Part shown: positions 10,657 through 23,371 of the stretch, piece after piece
Layout: every line of letters begins with the position of its first letter
How positions within the stretch are numbered: position 1 is the stretch's first letter
Assembly (NCBI RefSeq): GCF_030269925.1
Contig: NC_085119.1
Location: forward strand, 13,489,001 to 13,553,000
DNA length: 64,000 nucleotides
Direction: 5' to 3'
Source: Bombyx mori
Taxonomy: Eukaryota > Arthropoda > Insecta > Lepidoptera > Bombycidae
Position numbers and translations under genes: made by a program
Notes under the pieces: generated by a model
What the model was told of the DNA's origin: nothing
What the model saw: only the letters and a program-made list of their open reading frames with translations
The model's database searches: none

Positions 10657-10987
10657 TACTAGAATGATTTCTGTGCATGTTGAACTCTTGAGCAATAAAA
10701 TCCGGATGTTGTTTCGTATTAAAAGTTTGAATAAATTTCGAAGCAATTAAAGCTCCAGCTGCAGTCTAAAATTTTACGGTGGCCAGCTTATTGCTCATTA
10801 AATATACCAGATGTTGAGTATGGAACTTTCGTTTATGCAGAAGCATTTTTGAAGAATGACTTCGTAGCGGCATTCTGGTTTTTTGGACTCTGATAACAAT
10901 TTAGAATTCTAGATACATTCTTCTAAACATTTTTGATTGTAGTGCATAGATTGCTGATAAGAAAACATAATAAGAAAATACGAAGTA

Positions 10988-11677
10988 CAGTCAAACCTGG
11001 GTAAGTGAGAACTGGATAAGTAAGAAAACTCTATAAGTGAGAGTTATAGCAAGAACCCGTCATTTTAAGCTCCCAAAACCTCTATTAGCAAGAAACAGAA
11101 ACCTCTGTAAGAGAGATTCGTTTTTTCCTCATGGACCTCCGTAAGTGAGACTGCTACCTATCTATACCTCTATAAGCGACAGCCAAGCTTTATTTATTTA
11201 TTTATATTATTTAGGAGGAACAAATGACAAAACAAATTACAAATTTAACATCTGCTATTTTATGACTCATTTTTAACTTTCGTGGAACTTCTTATCATTG
11301 TTTTTGTATTGTTTTCTCGTGAATATTGAACCTATTTTATTTCGTGGAACTAAATAACGTTGTTATTTTATCGTATTCTTTTATCGCATTATTTTCGAAT
11401 GGACACGTGTGCCTGTGTACCGTCCTGTTTGTCGGACTTACTCAGTTTATCGTTAATCAATTGCGAAGGAAAGTTTTGTTCTGCATCATGTAAAAACGGA
11501 AAATTAAACTACTATCATTAAAGTCATAAACTTAAAATAGTGAATACATTTGAATGCGGAAAATCGCGAATCAAAATTCCGAGGGAGCATTAGCGAGAAA
11601 CTCGGGTTAGTGAGAAATCTCTATAAGCGAGAATGAGATTGTGCTCCCTTGAACTCTTGCTTATCCAGGTTTGACTG
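10988..11677. mobile_element. pogo/Tigger-like DNA transposon, non-autonomous
   Basis: A 690-bp element with terminal inverted repeats beginning CAGTCAAACCTGGGTAAGTG on the left and CAGTCAAACCTGGATAAGCA on the right (read inward), flanked by TA on both sides (10986-10987, 11678-11679). CAG ends with TA duplications fit the pogo/Tigger branch of Tc1/mariner. Both subterminal regions carry many versions of ctctataagtgagag; the centre has no transposase frame. The element is diverged or a MITE; there is no autonomous partner in the window. Confidence 0.7.
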
Positions 11678-11734
11678 TATATGCGATTAGAGAATTCTAT
11701 ATATTCTCATGTGAACAAAAGTTAGAAAATTACA

Positions 11735-11949
11735 GCACTTGGTAAATTTTTCTGGCTGTCTCTAACTATGGAATGAACTCTCCCCTCGATGTTTCTTTAA
11801 CCCTATATCATGTCTTTGTTCAAACAAGGTTTGCAGAGATTACTCATTGATAGGCTGCGGCTTGGTATTACTGACGTCTATGAGTGACGGTAAACACTCC
11901 CTATTAGGCGGGTCATACACTCTTTTGCCTACAAGGTCAATTAAAAAAT
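11735..11949 (+). pseudogene. Jockey/CR1-like LINE 3' end remnant with family B 3' UTR
   Basis: The segment encoding LWNEL, then after a frameshift MSLFKQGLQRLL, is the C-terminal signature of these LINE reverse transcriptases. Family B sequence follows (gataggctgcggcttggtat to tgcctacaaggtcaattaaa). The open stretch at 11847-12068 is mostly this 3' UTR. Frameshifted and 5' truncated. Confidence 0.6.
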
Positions 11950-12880
11950 CGAGCAGCAATGCACTAGAAACTATGGAATCCGGAGCAGAAAATCCAAACT
12001 CAACAAGAGAAATAAAGGCCTCCTTGGAAGTTATTAATAAAAAAATCCTAAACTTTATAACCTTTTAACACACTTTATATTAAGTTTCAATTTCACGTTA
12101 ATATATCAGTCTTGTTCAACATTTGCAGTACAAAAACACCAACTTAGATGAAGATAAACATTAATAATACATCATAGGTGCTATACGCTGAACATCAAAG
12201 GTACTTACATATTCCTTATGTACATACATTTCAAAGCCGGGACTTGTTTAATTGAACAGTTTTTCCTTTTCTATTCTTACTTGTATCTTATAAAACTTTG
12301 AATGGTCATATTCGTATGAATAATTTACAACATATTATGATAATTGAATTTAAGTATTGACCGATACTCGATGCTAATAGATAATACATTTAACTTAATA
12401 GATTTAACTTTGGACTACTAGTGGCGGCATCTGCAATCCAAAATAGAAATACAATGAATAGTTTTATTAATATTAATAACAATTCTGAAGATTTCTGAAT
12501 TAAAATCGTAAAAGATGGCGTTGACGTATCATCTAAAACAGAAACATATAAATGATGTAATGTTTCAAGAATACACCCAATAAAACATCCGTTTACTAAA
12601 TTACAAGCCCGTGTATTCAATGATGTGGCGGTAGCTAGCGTAGAACACAAGATATTGCACAGACCCTAGAAATTCGCTAAGAACATTTTCAAGATTATTT
12701 TGCATATATTCCCAGATCTGAGCAGTAGCATGCCGACCGTGGGTCTACGGAGCGATTTCATCCGCTTGGTGGAATACCTTGCCTTTGTCGTATACCCAAA
12801 TATATCCACTATCTACACACATTTATGTAAAATCATAATTTCAATATCATGATATAATTTTTCTCATTTATTAAACGCAC
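11950..12880. other. Unassigned DNA
   Basis: No supported feature. A minus-strand open stretch at 12390-12650 has no recognisable domain. A slightly GC-richer patch at 12715-12790 could be an old retroelement piece but I cannot assign it. Confidence 0.35.
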
Positions 12881-12998
12881 CGCACGTGTAGGTACCACCA
12901 CCCTGCCTATTTCTGCCGTGAAGCAGTAATGCGTTTCGGTTTGAAGAGTAGGGCAGCCGTTGTAACTATACTTGAGATCTTAGAACTTATATCTCAAA
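12881..12998 (+). mobile_element. SINE family A, 5' and 3' truncated fragment
   Basis: Covers gcacgtgtaggtaccaccac through ttagaacttatatctcaaa. It stops in the middle of the element. Confidence 0.8.
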
Positions 12999-13021
12999 CA
13001 GGACTTCTTACTTAATGTTAT

Positions 13022-13112
13022 ATTTTTTTATTGTTTATATGGGTGGACGAGCTCACAGCCCATCTAGTATTAAGTGGTGACTGGAGCCCATATACATCTA
13101 CAACCCACCTAC
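13022..13112 (-). mobile_element. SINE family A tail fragment, opposite strand
   Basis: T-rich start, then gggtggacgagctcacagcc to gcccatatacatctacaacc. It lies 24 bases from the plus-strand fragment at 12881-12998. The order and orientation do not fit a single 5'-inverted insertion, so two events are likely. Confidence 0.75.
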
Positions 13113-13937
13113 CAAGTTTCCGTAAATTTAAGATAATTTCCGATTTGAAGTTTAATTTAATGACCTCCACCAAACTCTTTCATTACCGATCTTGAATCGA
13201 CTTACATGTTGTCACAATAGCTTTTGGTCACTGCTACATAATACCCTAGAATCTAAACACGCTTAACCGTACTAGGTATAAACAGCTTAACATTCAAAAG
13301 CTCCATTTACAAAGTTTCACCCAACATTTTAGCACTCAAAAAGCTTTGACGTCTACGAAAACCGCCAACGAGATGGATGTTCACTTTTATGCGACTCTAA
13401 AATAAGCCCTCTGAAAATTGTTTAGGACAAAAAAATGAAACACAGCTCAGACAATAGGAAAATATTCGAGGGACGCGTGTCGGACAATAACTCAGCCGAA
13501 ACGGGCATTTCATAATATCCCTTTGCACGTAAATGTGTCTTTATTGTAGGTGTCTCTATTGATCTTTGTTTTGTGAGTGATAACATTATTTTTTTTTTAC
13601 TTTGGAAGAGCTGTTTCGAAGAAAAATAGAACAAGGTCGTAACAAAACGGCTAAAAGCTTAATGGATAAGAACATTTGCTTCATTGAAATAAATATAGTT
13701 ATAATATTTGCGAGATTCAGTTTTAGGTTAACTTTGTCGCGCCATTTTGCAATTAGCACATAACATTAATTAAAGCTACAGTGTTCGCATGGAGAGGGTG
13801 GCGGAGGTTCCACCTCCGGGAGCTTCCATTTCTAAAGCAAACCACTAATTCGTAAAATTAAAACTTCTTCTAGGCGTTCTTATAACTCAATTGACATTTG
13901 GAACTTATATGTTGCCTGTGTGACTTATGTCTCCGCG
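13113..13937. other. Unassigned DNA
   Basis: No supported gene. A short hairpin (cggaggttccacctccg) lies near 13803-13820. Confidence 0.35.
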
Positions 13938-13990
13938 CGAAGTTGCAATAGCCCCTTAGGCTACCAGTGAATAGGTAAAAAAAGAAAACA
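13938..13990 (+). mobile_element. Retroposon family C, 3' tail fragment
   Basis: The last 50 bases only: gcaatagccccttaggctac, agtgaataggta and an A-rich tail, compared with aatagcctctcaaggctatc and aggtagg-poly(A) in longer copies. Confidence 0.45.
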
Positions 13991-14423
13991 ATAAAAAACA
14001 TTCCAATTCAAAACAACAAAACCGATACAACCAACTTTACCAAGGAAATGATACAGTAAAATGACATAGAAATTTCAATTATTTGGTAATAACGTCTACC
14101 ATACACAACCGACCAAACGAACCCTTCATTTCTTGGCAAACGAAATAGGTAGAATGATATAATAGAATTAAATTACTACCCTACAAAGCAACGGCAAAAG
14201 AATTCCTTGTCGCTAAAAAGTGTAGGAATCAATTAAATAATTTATTCCCATCGGGAAACATCTGCTGTGGATACACGAGGTCACTAATTCCTACTTATAA
14301 TTTAAAAAATATATTATTTTAGCCGATCCCAGTAGGTGACAAGAGTTTATTATCGACAAAAGTAAACACTATGTCAATTTATATCTTATTATGCACAAAA
14401 TCTAATATTTTCTTGAGGCTTAA
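13991..14423. other. Unassigned AT-rich DNA
   Basis: No supported feature. Confidence 0.4.
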
Positions 14424-14615
14424 TTACTGGTGGTAGGACCTCTTGTGAGTCCACACGGATAGGTACCACCACCCTGCATATTTCTGACGTGAAGCAGTAA
14501 TGCGTAATATTTAAGGTAAGTGGCGGCATTTACGTTGTAGATATCTATGGGCTCCAGTAACCACTTAACACCAGGTGGGCCGTGAGCTCGCACACTCACC
14601 TAAGCAATAAAAAAG
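14424..14615 (+). mobile_element. SINE family A, short form with internal deletion
   Basis: Starts at the recurrent ttactggtggtaggacctct boundary, loses about 60 bp after cagtaatgcgt, and ends taagcaataaaaaa. Confidence 0.8.
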
Positions 14616-14879
14616 GCTGATCAGTTTCTAAGCAAGTACTTCTCGAAGAGGCTTACTAGGCTGCATTGAAGGTCATTCCATATTTTATGTGCACTACCAC
14701 AATTTGGCCAGTAAATAAATATGTTAAGCTTAAAATAGTCCAAGCATGATAAATAAAAATTTATTACTTATCATTAAAAATGTATAACGGTTTAACAATT
14801 TATTAACAGTTATCTGGTATAGCTTACGTCAGCGCTGTTGACATCTGGACAATTGTTATTTAGCTCAACGCTCTCAAAA

Positions 14880-15173
14880 TCTATATACATATACAAAAAC
14901 GAATTGCTGTTCGTTAGTCCCGCTAAAACTCGAGAACGGCTGGACCGATTTGGCTAATTTTGGTCTTGAATTATTTGTGGAAGTCCAGAGAAGGTTTAAA
15001 AGGTAAATAAATATGAAAATGCTCGGAATGAAATAAAAATAACAATTTTGTTTTTCCTTGGATGTGTCCCCCGTTAAACGGATTCCTTTTGTTTGTTTTA
15101 AGTTTATTTTATACAAAATTTTAGGTCTTTTATTTATCGATTGAGACACTACGAAGTCTTTCGAGTCAGTTAG
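14880..15173 (+). mobile_element. Helitron-like family E
   Basis: Second plus-strand copy: TCTATATACATATACAAAAA to gagtcagttag, so the terminal CTAG has become TTAG. The minus-strand open stretch 14874-15149 is not a gene. Confidence 0.6.
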
Positions 15174-15239
15174 TTTATAATAAATTTTTATGAAGCGAAT
15201 TTATTGTTGTGAATTAATTGGTAGACAATCGCATTTGCT

Positions 15240-15352
15240 ATGTAGCAATTGTGGGTACCGGTTTGAAGGATGCGACAACCGTAATAATAATACAAATGAG
15301 ACATCGCACTATGTCACATTGTAGGTACCACACCTCAAGCAATAAATAATCA
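15240..15352 (+). mobile_element. Possible old SINE family A fragment
   Basis: Contains ccggtttgaaggatgcgaca and ends caagcaataaataat, resembling the middle and tail of family A with a large deletion. Confidence 0.35.
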
Positions 15353-15376
15353 GCAAAAAGCAAGTTTCAGTGTGCT

Positions 15377-15519
15377 TAGTGAGAGTTTTTTAACGTTCTC
15401 GATAGCGTAAAAGTTAACTCAAATTTGTATGCAGTTGGAACGGCGCCCCTAGCGGCAAACGTAGGCAGACGTTCTAACTCCATACAAACGCTATCGATAA
15501 CGTTACAGAACTCGCACTG
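15377..15519. mobile_element. Foldback MITE with long inverted arms
   Basis: The left arm (tagtgagagttttttaacgt, tctcgatagcg, then gtatgcagttggaacg) is matched by the inverted right arm (cgttctaactccatac, cgctatcgataacgtt, acagaactcgcactg). The centre is gcgcccctagcggcaaacg. The left arm carries about 15 extra bases (aaaagttaactcaaa). Total about 143 bp, no coding. I recall very similar elements as common in Lepidoptera. Confidence 0.6.
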
Positions 15520-17041
<1,522 letters not shown>

Positions 17042-17045
17042 TTAC

Positions 17046-17115
17046 TTTAGATTACTTTATATATATATATATATATATATATACTTTATATATATATATA
17101 TAAAGTAATCTAAAG
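17046..17115. repeat. Perfect AT-rich inverted repeat
   Basis: The left arm ctttagattactttatata (17046-17064) is matched exactly by tatataaagtaatctaaag (17097-17115), with TA runs between. It abuts the long (TA)n tract and could extrude as a cruciform. Confidence 0.85.
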
Positions 17116-17209
17116 GACAGTAAATACGGAACTCGACTCATTTTATTTCCGACTAATGGCACACGGATAAATCTACGAGATATAACTCATGTTTGAGTTA
17201 TGTTTCATG

Positions 17210-17530
17210 AGTTTTTTTCTTCTTATCTACTGTTAGCAACCTCATGGGGCTTACTAGCTTCACAGGATGAGTAGGCGAGCTTACGGTGACTTAGCTAACA
17301 TCTGTCCTAGCAAGAGTAGTGCTTCGCTCAATCTACCACCGGATCGGAATCGCGATCTACCGAGAATATCCGGCGAAAAACTCAGTGGGCTTTGTCTGTG
17401 GATTAAATTTCATGTCGAACCTTTCGCCGCATTTAATGGATTCTACGAGGACGGTGATCGGTGCTTGCTATGCCTAAAAGCATCGATAGTGGAGCGGGAA
17501 GATCCGAAATGACGCGATTATAGCTTCGAC
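17210..17530 (-). mobile_element. Retroposon family C, diverged copy
   Basis: Minus-strand relative: gtgcttcgctcaatctacca, ccggatcggaatcgcgatct and aactcagtgggctttgtctg in order, then acggtgatcggtgcttgct. The poly(A) side (T-rich) is near 17210. The plus-strand open stretch 17267-17512 is read-through. Confidence 0.65.
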
Positions 17531-18683
17531 GACTGCATATCGTTCGTCTTGATCATCTTAATCGGGCATGTAGATTGAGGCGGTCACGATAAGAGGGTTT
17601 GGTTTAAATAACGAAAGAAAATCACAAGTAACCATAAAATCAAAGCTTTTTTTATATTAAGTTATTACTGTACGTTAAATGCGCGGGCTGCTTAGTAATC
17701 ACCATGTTAGTTGATAAATCGACCTGGAGTCGTCTGAATTTACGTCAATAAAAATATTTTTTTCCTTTCAAATGATTCCTTATTCATATGTCCAGTTCCA
17801 ATTAACAATTGAAACCTACGAAATCTTTAGTAATGTATTTCATCGAGATCGGGATGAAAAGATAGCACCGGTAGCGGCACTTATATTAAGTGACTGCCCT
17901 CAGCTGGGAACCACCCTCTCTAATAAAATTCATTATTGAAATGGCCTCCGGATCCTCTTTGATATTTATGTCTATAAATAAAACGTTTTTATAAATTCTA
18001 ATTTGGAATCCATTAGTATATATTGGATAGTAGTAAATCAATTGAAGTTAGGAGGTGTAAGTACTTATCTACCCGAACTATGAAGTGCACAGGAAGTATT
18101 TAAGATAAGTTGTTTGAAATGCAGAGATGATTGAAATAAAAAATTGTTACGCAACTGGAAGCAGGAATGACATCCTATCATAATTAAAAGAGCAAACAAG
18201 ATTTACCAACAAACTTTAAACAATTAACTGACATGAGTCATGAGTCCATTTTGAAATGTTTTACATTGCTTGTAAATAATTATAAGAATTGACAATCATC
18301 TTAAGCTCCACTCTAGGAACGACTTTAATACACCAAAAAAGAAAATCGTGATAAACTGACAACGAACTATGGTATGAGAGAAAGAAGCTGAAAATTACGA
18401 CTGTTACGACGAGAACCAAATCCCTAATTTTGAATCCGTCTTTCCATTTTATTGTTCTTTTCTGCCATTTTTGAATATTCGGCGTTACTTTGTTTTCGAC
18501 AGAGTTTAATAGAGATTAGTTATAAATTAATGCAATTGTTTTGAATTTTGGATGTTTACATTTTTTATTTAGATCGTGTGTACTGAACATCGGTAATATC
18601 CGCCAATGACCAATCGGGACTATATAAACGACTATAACTCGGTAACATCGGTTAGTATAGAATATTAAGTAAATTTATATAAA
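17531..18683. other. Unassigned DNA
   Basis: No gene, repeat family or signal that I can support. Confidence 0.4.
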
Positions 18684-19101
18684 GTAGAGGTCCCGCAGTA
18701 GTCGAAATTAGACTATAATTAATTGGAATTGTAAGTTTGTACACTATTATGATTGTATTTTATACCTCTATAATCACAAATTTCGTTAAGACTATGTACA
18801 CTATAAAAAATATTAACAAAGATAAACAATATATAATCTCAATTTGACAACAGACGTCAAGAACAAAAGTTTGACAATAAATAGTATGCATGCGTGTGTG
18901 CGTCAAATACATGGTATGTAGTGTGTGTAATGTTTTCTTTATTGATTAAATGTATCTTTTATGCATTATTTTAAAAAAATATTAGCATTGTGCACTTCTT
19001 CTCTATATTCTCTATAAGTGTGGAAAATTTCATACTACTCCGTCCGCGCAATTTTCGTAAAAAGGGATACAAAGTTTTTGCTTCACGTATTAATATATAG
19101 A
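18684..19101 (-). mobile_element. Helitron-like family G, near complete
   Basis: Minus-strand copy. The 3' CTAG is mutated (gtagaggtcccgcag) and the 3' hairpin has a change in one arm (gtcgaaattagacta). The 5' end is tattaatatataga at 19101. An older copy than 5875-6324. Confidence 0.7.
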
Positions 19102-20039
19102 TAATATATTATATTCTCGTGAATATCTCAGATAACGCGTGCGTGTAATTGGTAAGTTAGTTCCACTTGACTTCTGAATATGAATATTCATTCTTGATAT
19201 TATAGCATTGTTTTAGAACAATGCTATCTTGGCCAGGACTTTCATTTCAATGTAGATTAATGTTTACGTACTCTCCGTCATTATGAAGTCTGAGAACTTC
19301 CGTTACATACCATTTACATACTTATTAAAAATATGAATTCGGTTTTGGAACATACTTAGATTTTGTATAACACGGAATTCTCACAAAAGGCGAAACATCT
19401 TCTTTTATTAAGAATGTAAACCTTTATGCCAAAAACCAAGGGTTTCGCATTAAATTCTTAAAACGAATGACCTTATTATAACAAACAAAAACACCATCTT
19501 GGAGTAACACCTGGAAGGCCACACGTCTTTGCACCTATTCCCGGATACCTCACTCGTAGGAAGCGAATTTAGACAGAGCAGGTACCAATAGAACAGATAA
19601 CAATCCTGCAAACTGTCGTCGCCATAAGGGATATTACGCGTGAATTTCTCGTATCCATCTTTATAGACAACAGTAAGAAAGCAATTAAAGATTATTTCTT
19701 GCATAGCACTAACTATGTGATATCGAGAGTTTGAGGTGAACAGCTTAAAAGCCTACGGCTGATTTGCAAGACGAGTTAATGGCCAACGCTGTCAAATTAC
19801 ATCGAGAAAAACTTGAATTAATTCAAAACCGTATTCAGTTCTGTGACGGAATTGACTGCCGATCCATTTGAGATTTTATGCCCTTATTCATGAGCATCGT
19901 GAATAGGCACCGTAAAGCTAGATTGACATGGACGCTTCTGAATGAATAATTAATATTTGATTATTAGTTTTGACCTTGAGTTTTCGTAATTCGTGAACTT
20001 TTCTTTTTTAAGTTAATGTTGCACAGATCATTACTTAGC
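19102..20039. other. Unassigned DNA
   Basis: Contains a perfect 11-bp stem hairpin at 19202-19227. A minus-strand open stretch at 19450-19704 includes YKDGYEKFTRNIPYGDDSLQ but matches no family I know and lacks supporting splice signals. Confidence 0.3.
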
Positions 20040-20230
20040 TTGTTAGCTAACAGACTACTTGGTGTTAAATAGTTTCCGGAGCCGACAAGGAGCGTGAAAG
20101 CGTAAAAGCCGCTATCTAACTTGAGGCATGAGATTGAAGTCTCAATTGTATTGTATAACGGCTGTCCTACCCTTCAAACTAGAAAGAACCACTTCCAGTA
20201 TGAATATAGGTAAGATGAGCAGAATCTTAA
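20040..20230 (-). mobile_element. Old SINE family A fragment
   Basis: Diverged minus-strand copy: cagactacttggtgttaaat, then aacggctgtcctacccttca and gaatataggtaagatgagc match the family in order. Confidence 0.5.
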
Positions 20231-20436
20231 ACGCTTACATTCAATAAGTTTTTGAATATGGCCACACATTGACTTTCCAAAATCAATCGCACTTCTGGTG
20301 TTTGGCGAAATCGGACTATTTGTTTTGTTGAAAAAATCATTAGATTTTTCAGTTCACGGTCTTAAAAGAACGTCTGATTTCACTTGCGTGCTAACAAACA
20401 GACTGAGCTTGAATAATATACAAATTAGATGACTTA

Positions 20437-20911
20437 AGCTACTTTCATTTGACTCTATACAGAATGACTCCATACAGGGCCATTCGCATTGTCGATAGTC
20501 CAATTTTCACGGGTCATTTGGAACCTCTGGGTACGCGGGGGGACGTCGGCTCTCTCTGTGTATTGTATCATATATTCCATGAAGATTGCTCTAAGGAATT
20601 GTTTGAGCTGATCCCATCATCTCGTTTTTACCATCGCGCCGACCGACACTGGAGTAGAGTTTATCCATACTACCTAGAACCACTGTGCGCTTCCAGAGAT
20701 ATATTTTGGTAGGTACAATCCGGTTTTAGAATGAGACCTTTCCCGAGCGCTAAGACATGTCCTTCTTCAAACGAGGCTTGTGGATAATACTTAGTGCTAG
20801 GCAGCGGCTCTGCCCCTGGCATTACAGAAGTCCCTGAGTGACCGTGACCACTCACCATCTGGTGGGCCGTATGTTCGTCTACCTATAAGGGCAATAAAAA
20901 ATAATAATAAT
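20437..20911 (+). pseudogene. Jockey/CR1-like LINE 3' end with family B 3' UTR
   Basis: The open stretch from 20449 contains RGDVGSLCVLYHIFHEDCSK and ELFELIPSSRFYHR. This resembles the conserved C-terminal region downstream of the reverse transcriptase in insect Jockey/CR1-type LINEs (RRDVGSL...YRIYHGECSEELF). A stop follows DIFW, and the rest is degenerate. From about 20788 it becomes family B (taggcagcggctctgcccct, ggtgggccgtatgttcgtct, gggcaataaaaaataataat). This links family B to a LINE 3' UTR. The copy is 5' truncated and dead. Confidence 0.7.
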
Positions 20912-21291
20912 ATTTTTTTTTTCGATATAAAATGACTTGATGGCTTTAAGAGAAAAATCATGTAATCCCAATTTAAACTTTGAATAAGTCTTTGGATTCG
21001 TATTGAGAATTTTAAATCAGTTGATGTAAAAAGCCTATAACTTCTCAGAGCTTGAATTCCGAAGGCTATCAAATATCGACCTTACGCTTCACAGCGTGGC
21101 TTCTAAAATTGCGTATCAATCTTATTTATTTTACAGCTTATTCGTAAAAAAACTCCCACCTCTATTGTATTGAGTAATCTGTTGAGTATTGAATAATCTT
21201 GATTATTATGGAAATGCCACAGAGAGATAACTGCTGAGCCGGAGCTTAGCGATGCCAAAGGATGCTCTTGTAACAAATGTAATAATTTCGA

Positions 21292-21510
21292 TACCTCTTC
21301 TTCTCTTTGTCTCCACCTTATCCCACTAGGTGGGGTCGGTACAGCGAATTTTTCTATTCCATTCTTCTCTATCAGCTGTCAGCTCAACACTCACTCCCCT
21401 TTCTCTCATATCGTCATTCACACAGTCCATCCATGTCTTCTTCGGTCGACCTCTTCCCCCTCTACCTTGCACTACCATTTCCATACATCTGTCACTAATT
21501 TCGATACCAA
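21292..21510 (-). pseudogene. LINE C-terminal remnant (GRGRPKKTWMD type)
   Basis: On the minus strand the translation reads RGRPKKTWMDCVNDDMREKG, then ELTADREEWNRKIRCTDPT followed by a stop. This W/D/RP-rich tail with TADREEW is the usual C-terminus of a widespread insect non-LTR retrotransposon. It is about 60 codons long with no upstream RT. The two plus-strand open stretches here are shadows. Confidence 0.6.
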
Positions 21511-22174
21511 GTCAAAAAGTAGTATACTTGAATGGAATAAGACCAAATAGGCCAATCTGCTGCTAAGTACGCACCAAAGTACCTAGACAAAACGAACGCC
21601 ATCTTGAGACACACGATCGGAGTTTAAATTTTAATTTTCAACCGTATCGGCCCATCCTTAAAACCGCGTGACTACTATGCATAAGAAATGAACAGAATGG
21701 TGATACTTACCCGTGCGGTATTCTCATAATGCTTCAGGGAAGAAATACAATAGGGTTACAACTATAACTTCCGGGCCTTTCCGGAGACTATTATACTGTA
21801 TACGAACATTTTCAATTCAATTTTACAAGGAACCCGACAGTGAAATTTTATTACTTGCGAACTATGCGGGCACAGCCTTAATAACCGTAATCTTCGTCAG
21901 AGGATCTCTTTATTAGAACATAAATTACCATAATTTTTTTTATATCTAGTAACAGAATCTTGGATTATTTTATGTAGAAAAAAGTTACATTATTGTTGTA
22001 TATTTTTGCGTAGACATAAGACTATAGGCGTTATCTACTTAGTTTTGCACCCATTCAACAGCCTAAGCATAAATATTATAATCGTGTATAGCCTTCGTAT
22101 CGTACTAAAGTTTTAATTAACCCCGAGAATGTTTTCCATTGAGTTTCTAAAAATCAATGCATCATTTAAAACTC
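21511..22174. other. Unassigned DNA
   Basis: No supported feature; the open stretch 21713-21916 has no recognisable domain. Confidence 0.35.
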
Positions 22175-22419
22175 TCACTGGTGGTAGGACCTCTTGGGAG
22201 TCCGCACGGGTAGGTACCACCACCCCGCCTATTTCCGCCGTGAAGCAGTAATGCGTTTCGGCTCGAAAGGTGGGGTAGCCGTTGTAACATACTGAGACCT
22301 TAGAACTTATATCTCGAGGTGGGTGGCGCATTTACGTTGTAGATGTCTATGGGCTCCAGTAACCACTTAACACCAGGTGGGCTGTGAGCTCGTCCATCCA
22401 TCTAAGCAATAAAAAAAAA
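22175..22419 (+). mobile_element. SINE family A, short form, well preserved
   Basis: Runs from tcactggtggtaggacctct through gggtaggtaccaccacccc and gtagatgtctatgggctcca to aagcaataaaaaaaaa. Close to the family consensus visible in this window. Confidence 0.9.
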
Positions 22420-23255
22420 CTTTTAAACTGTTAAATGTCTTAAAATGTTTTTTTGTTTTTTGTCTTTGTTGTCTGCGTCTTTGTTTGTTGTCTTTTTTTC
22501 AATTTATACGAATCTTTAATATAACTAAAACTACTTTTACCATTTAATCTCCCATTTATTATTTTTTATTTATTATTTCTGAATTTTCGAATACTTTACA
22601 ATATTTGTGGTCACGGATGACTTGAGTGTTATTAGTAAAAAATTGTATGTTGTGCTAACTGCCTGTGCTAACTGCTAGCTTTATACACAAAAACATTAAT
22701 TTTCTTTTAATAAAAAAGAACTAACAGTGTCTTGGAGTCTGGTAATTTGTTTAACTTAGATTTTAATCTTCAAGATAAGAGAATCCCACGTATTAGATAA
22801 GCGCCAACCGTCTTCTGCATTAATTTTTTATTTTTAATTTACTTCATTTGACTCGGTTAGATCATTAAAATTATAAATTAGTTTGTTGAATTGATTTATG
22901 CAAGTATATTTTTAAGTTAGAGTAGGTTATCTGACGCTGCATTTATTTTCATGAAAAATATAAAGAACAGATTTTTTTTTCAAAATTACAATCAGCTCTG
23001 ATTATATTTTTTTCCTATTTAGTTTTATTCTATTTCTGAATATGGAAGTTAACATTATTTTTTGTTCTTAAGTAGCAGGTTACCGGGTCAAAAATATAGT
23101 CAAAGGCTTTTATGAAACTAAAGATTCTTTCTACGTTTTTCACAATAACATGCTACTTTAAGAACTCGTTCGAAAAATTGCTCCAAAATCAGATAATACA
23201 TGATCGCATGATTGCATACACTAGTTTCTATGCTAAGTAATATTAAAGTAGGTAC
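22420..23255. other. Unassigned T-rich DNA
   Basis: No supported feature. Confidence 0.4.
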
Positions 23256-23371
23256 GGTAGGCAGCGGCTTGGCTCTGCCCCTGGCATTGCTGACGTCCAT
23301 GAGCGACGGTAACCACTCACCATCAGGTGGGCCGTAAGCTCGTCTGCCTATACGGCAATAAAAAAAAAAAA
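23256..23371 (+). mobile_element. Repeat family B (LINE 3' UTR tail)
   Basis: Clean copy: ggtaggcagcggcttggctc to gtctgcctatacggcaat, then a run of A. 5' truncated to the 3' UTR. Confidence 0.85.

Noticed and set aside
12881..13112. Second 5'-inverted SINE
   Set aside because: The plus fragment is the 5' part and the minus fragment the tail with its poly(A) side facing it; this order does not follow from twin priming, and 24 unrelated bases separate them.
19450..19704. Minus-strand 84-codon open stretch as a host exon
   Set aside because: No recognisable domain, no good splice signals, and composition like the flanks.
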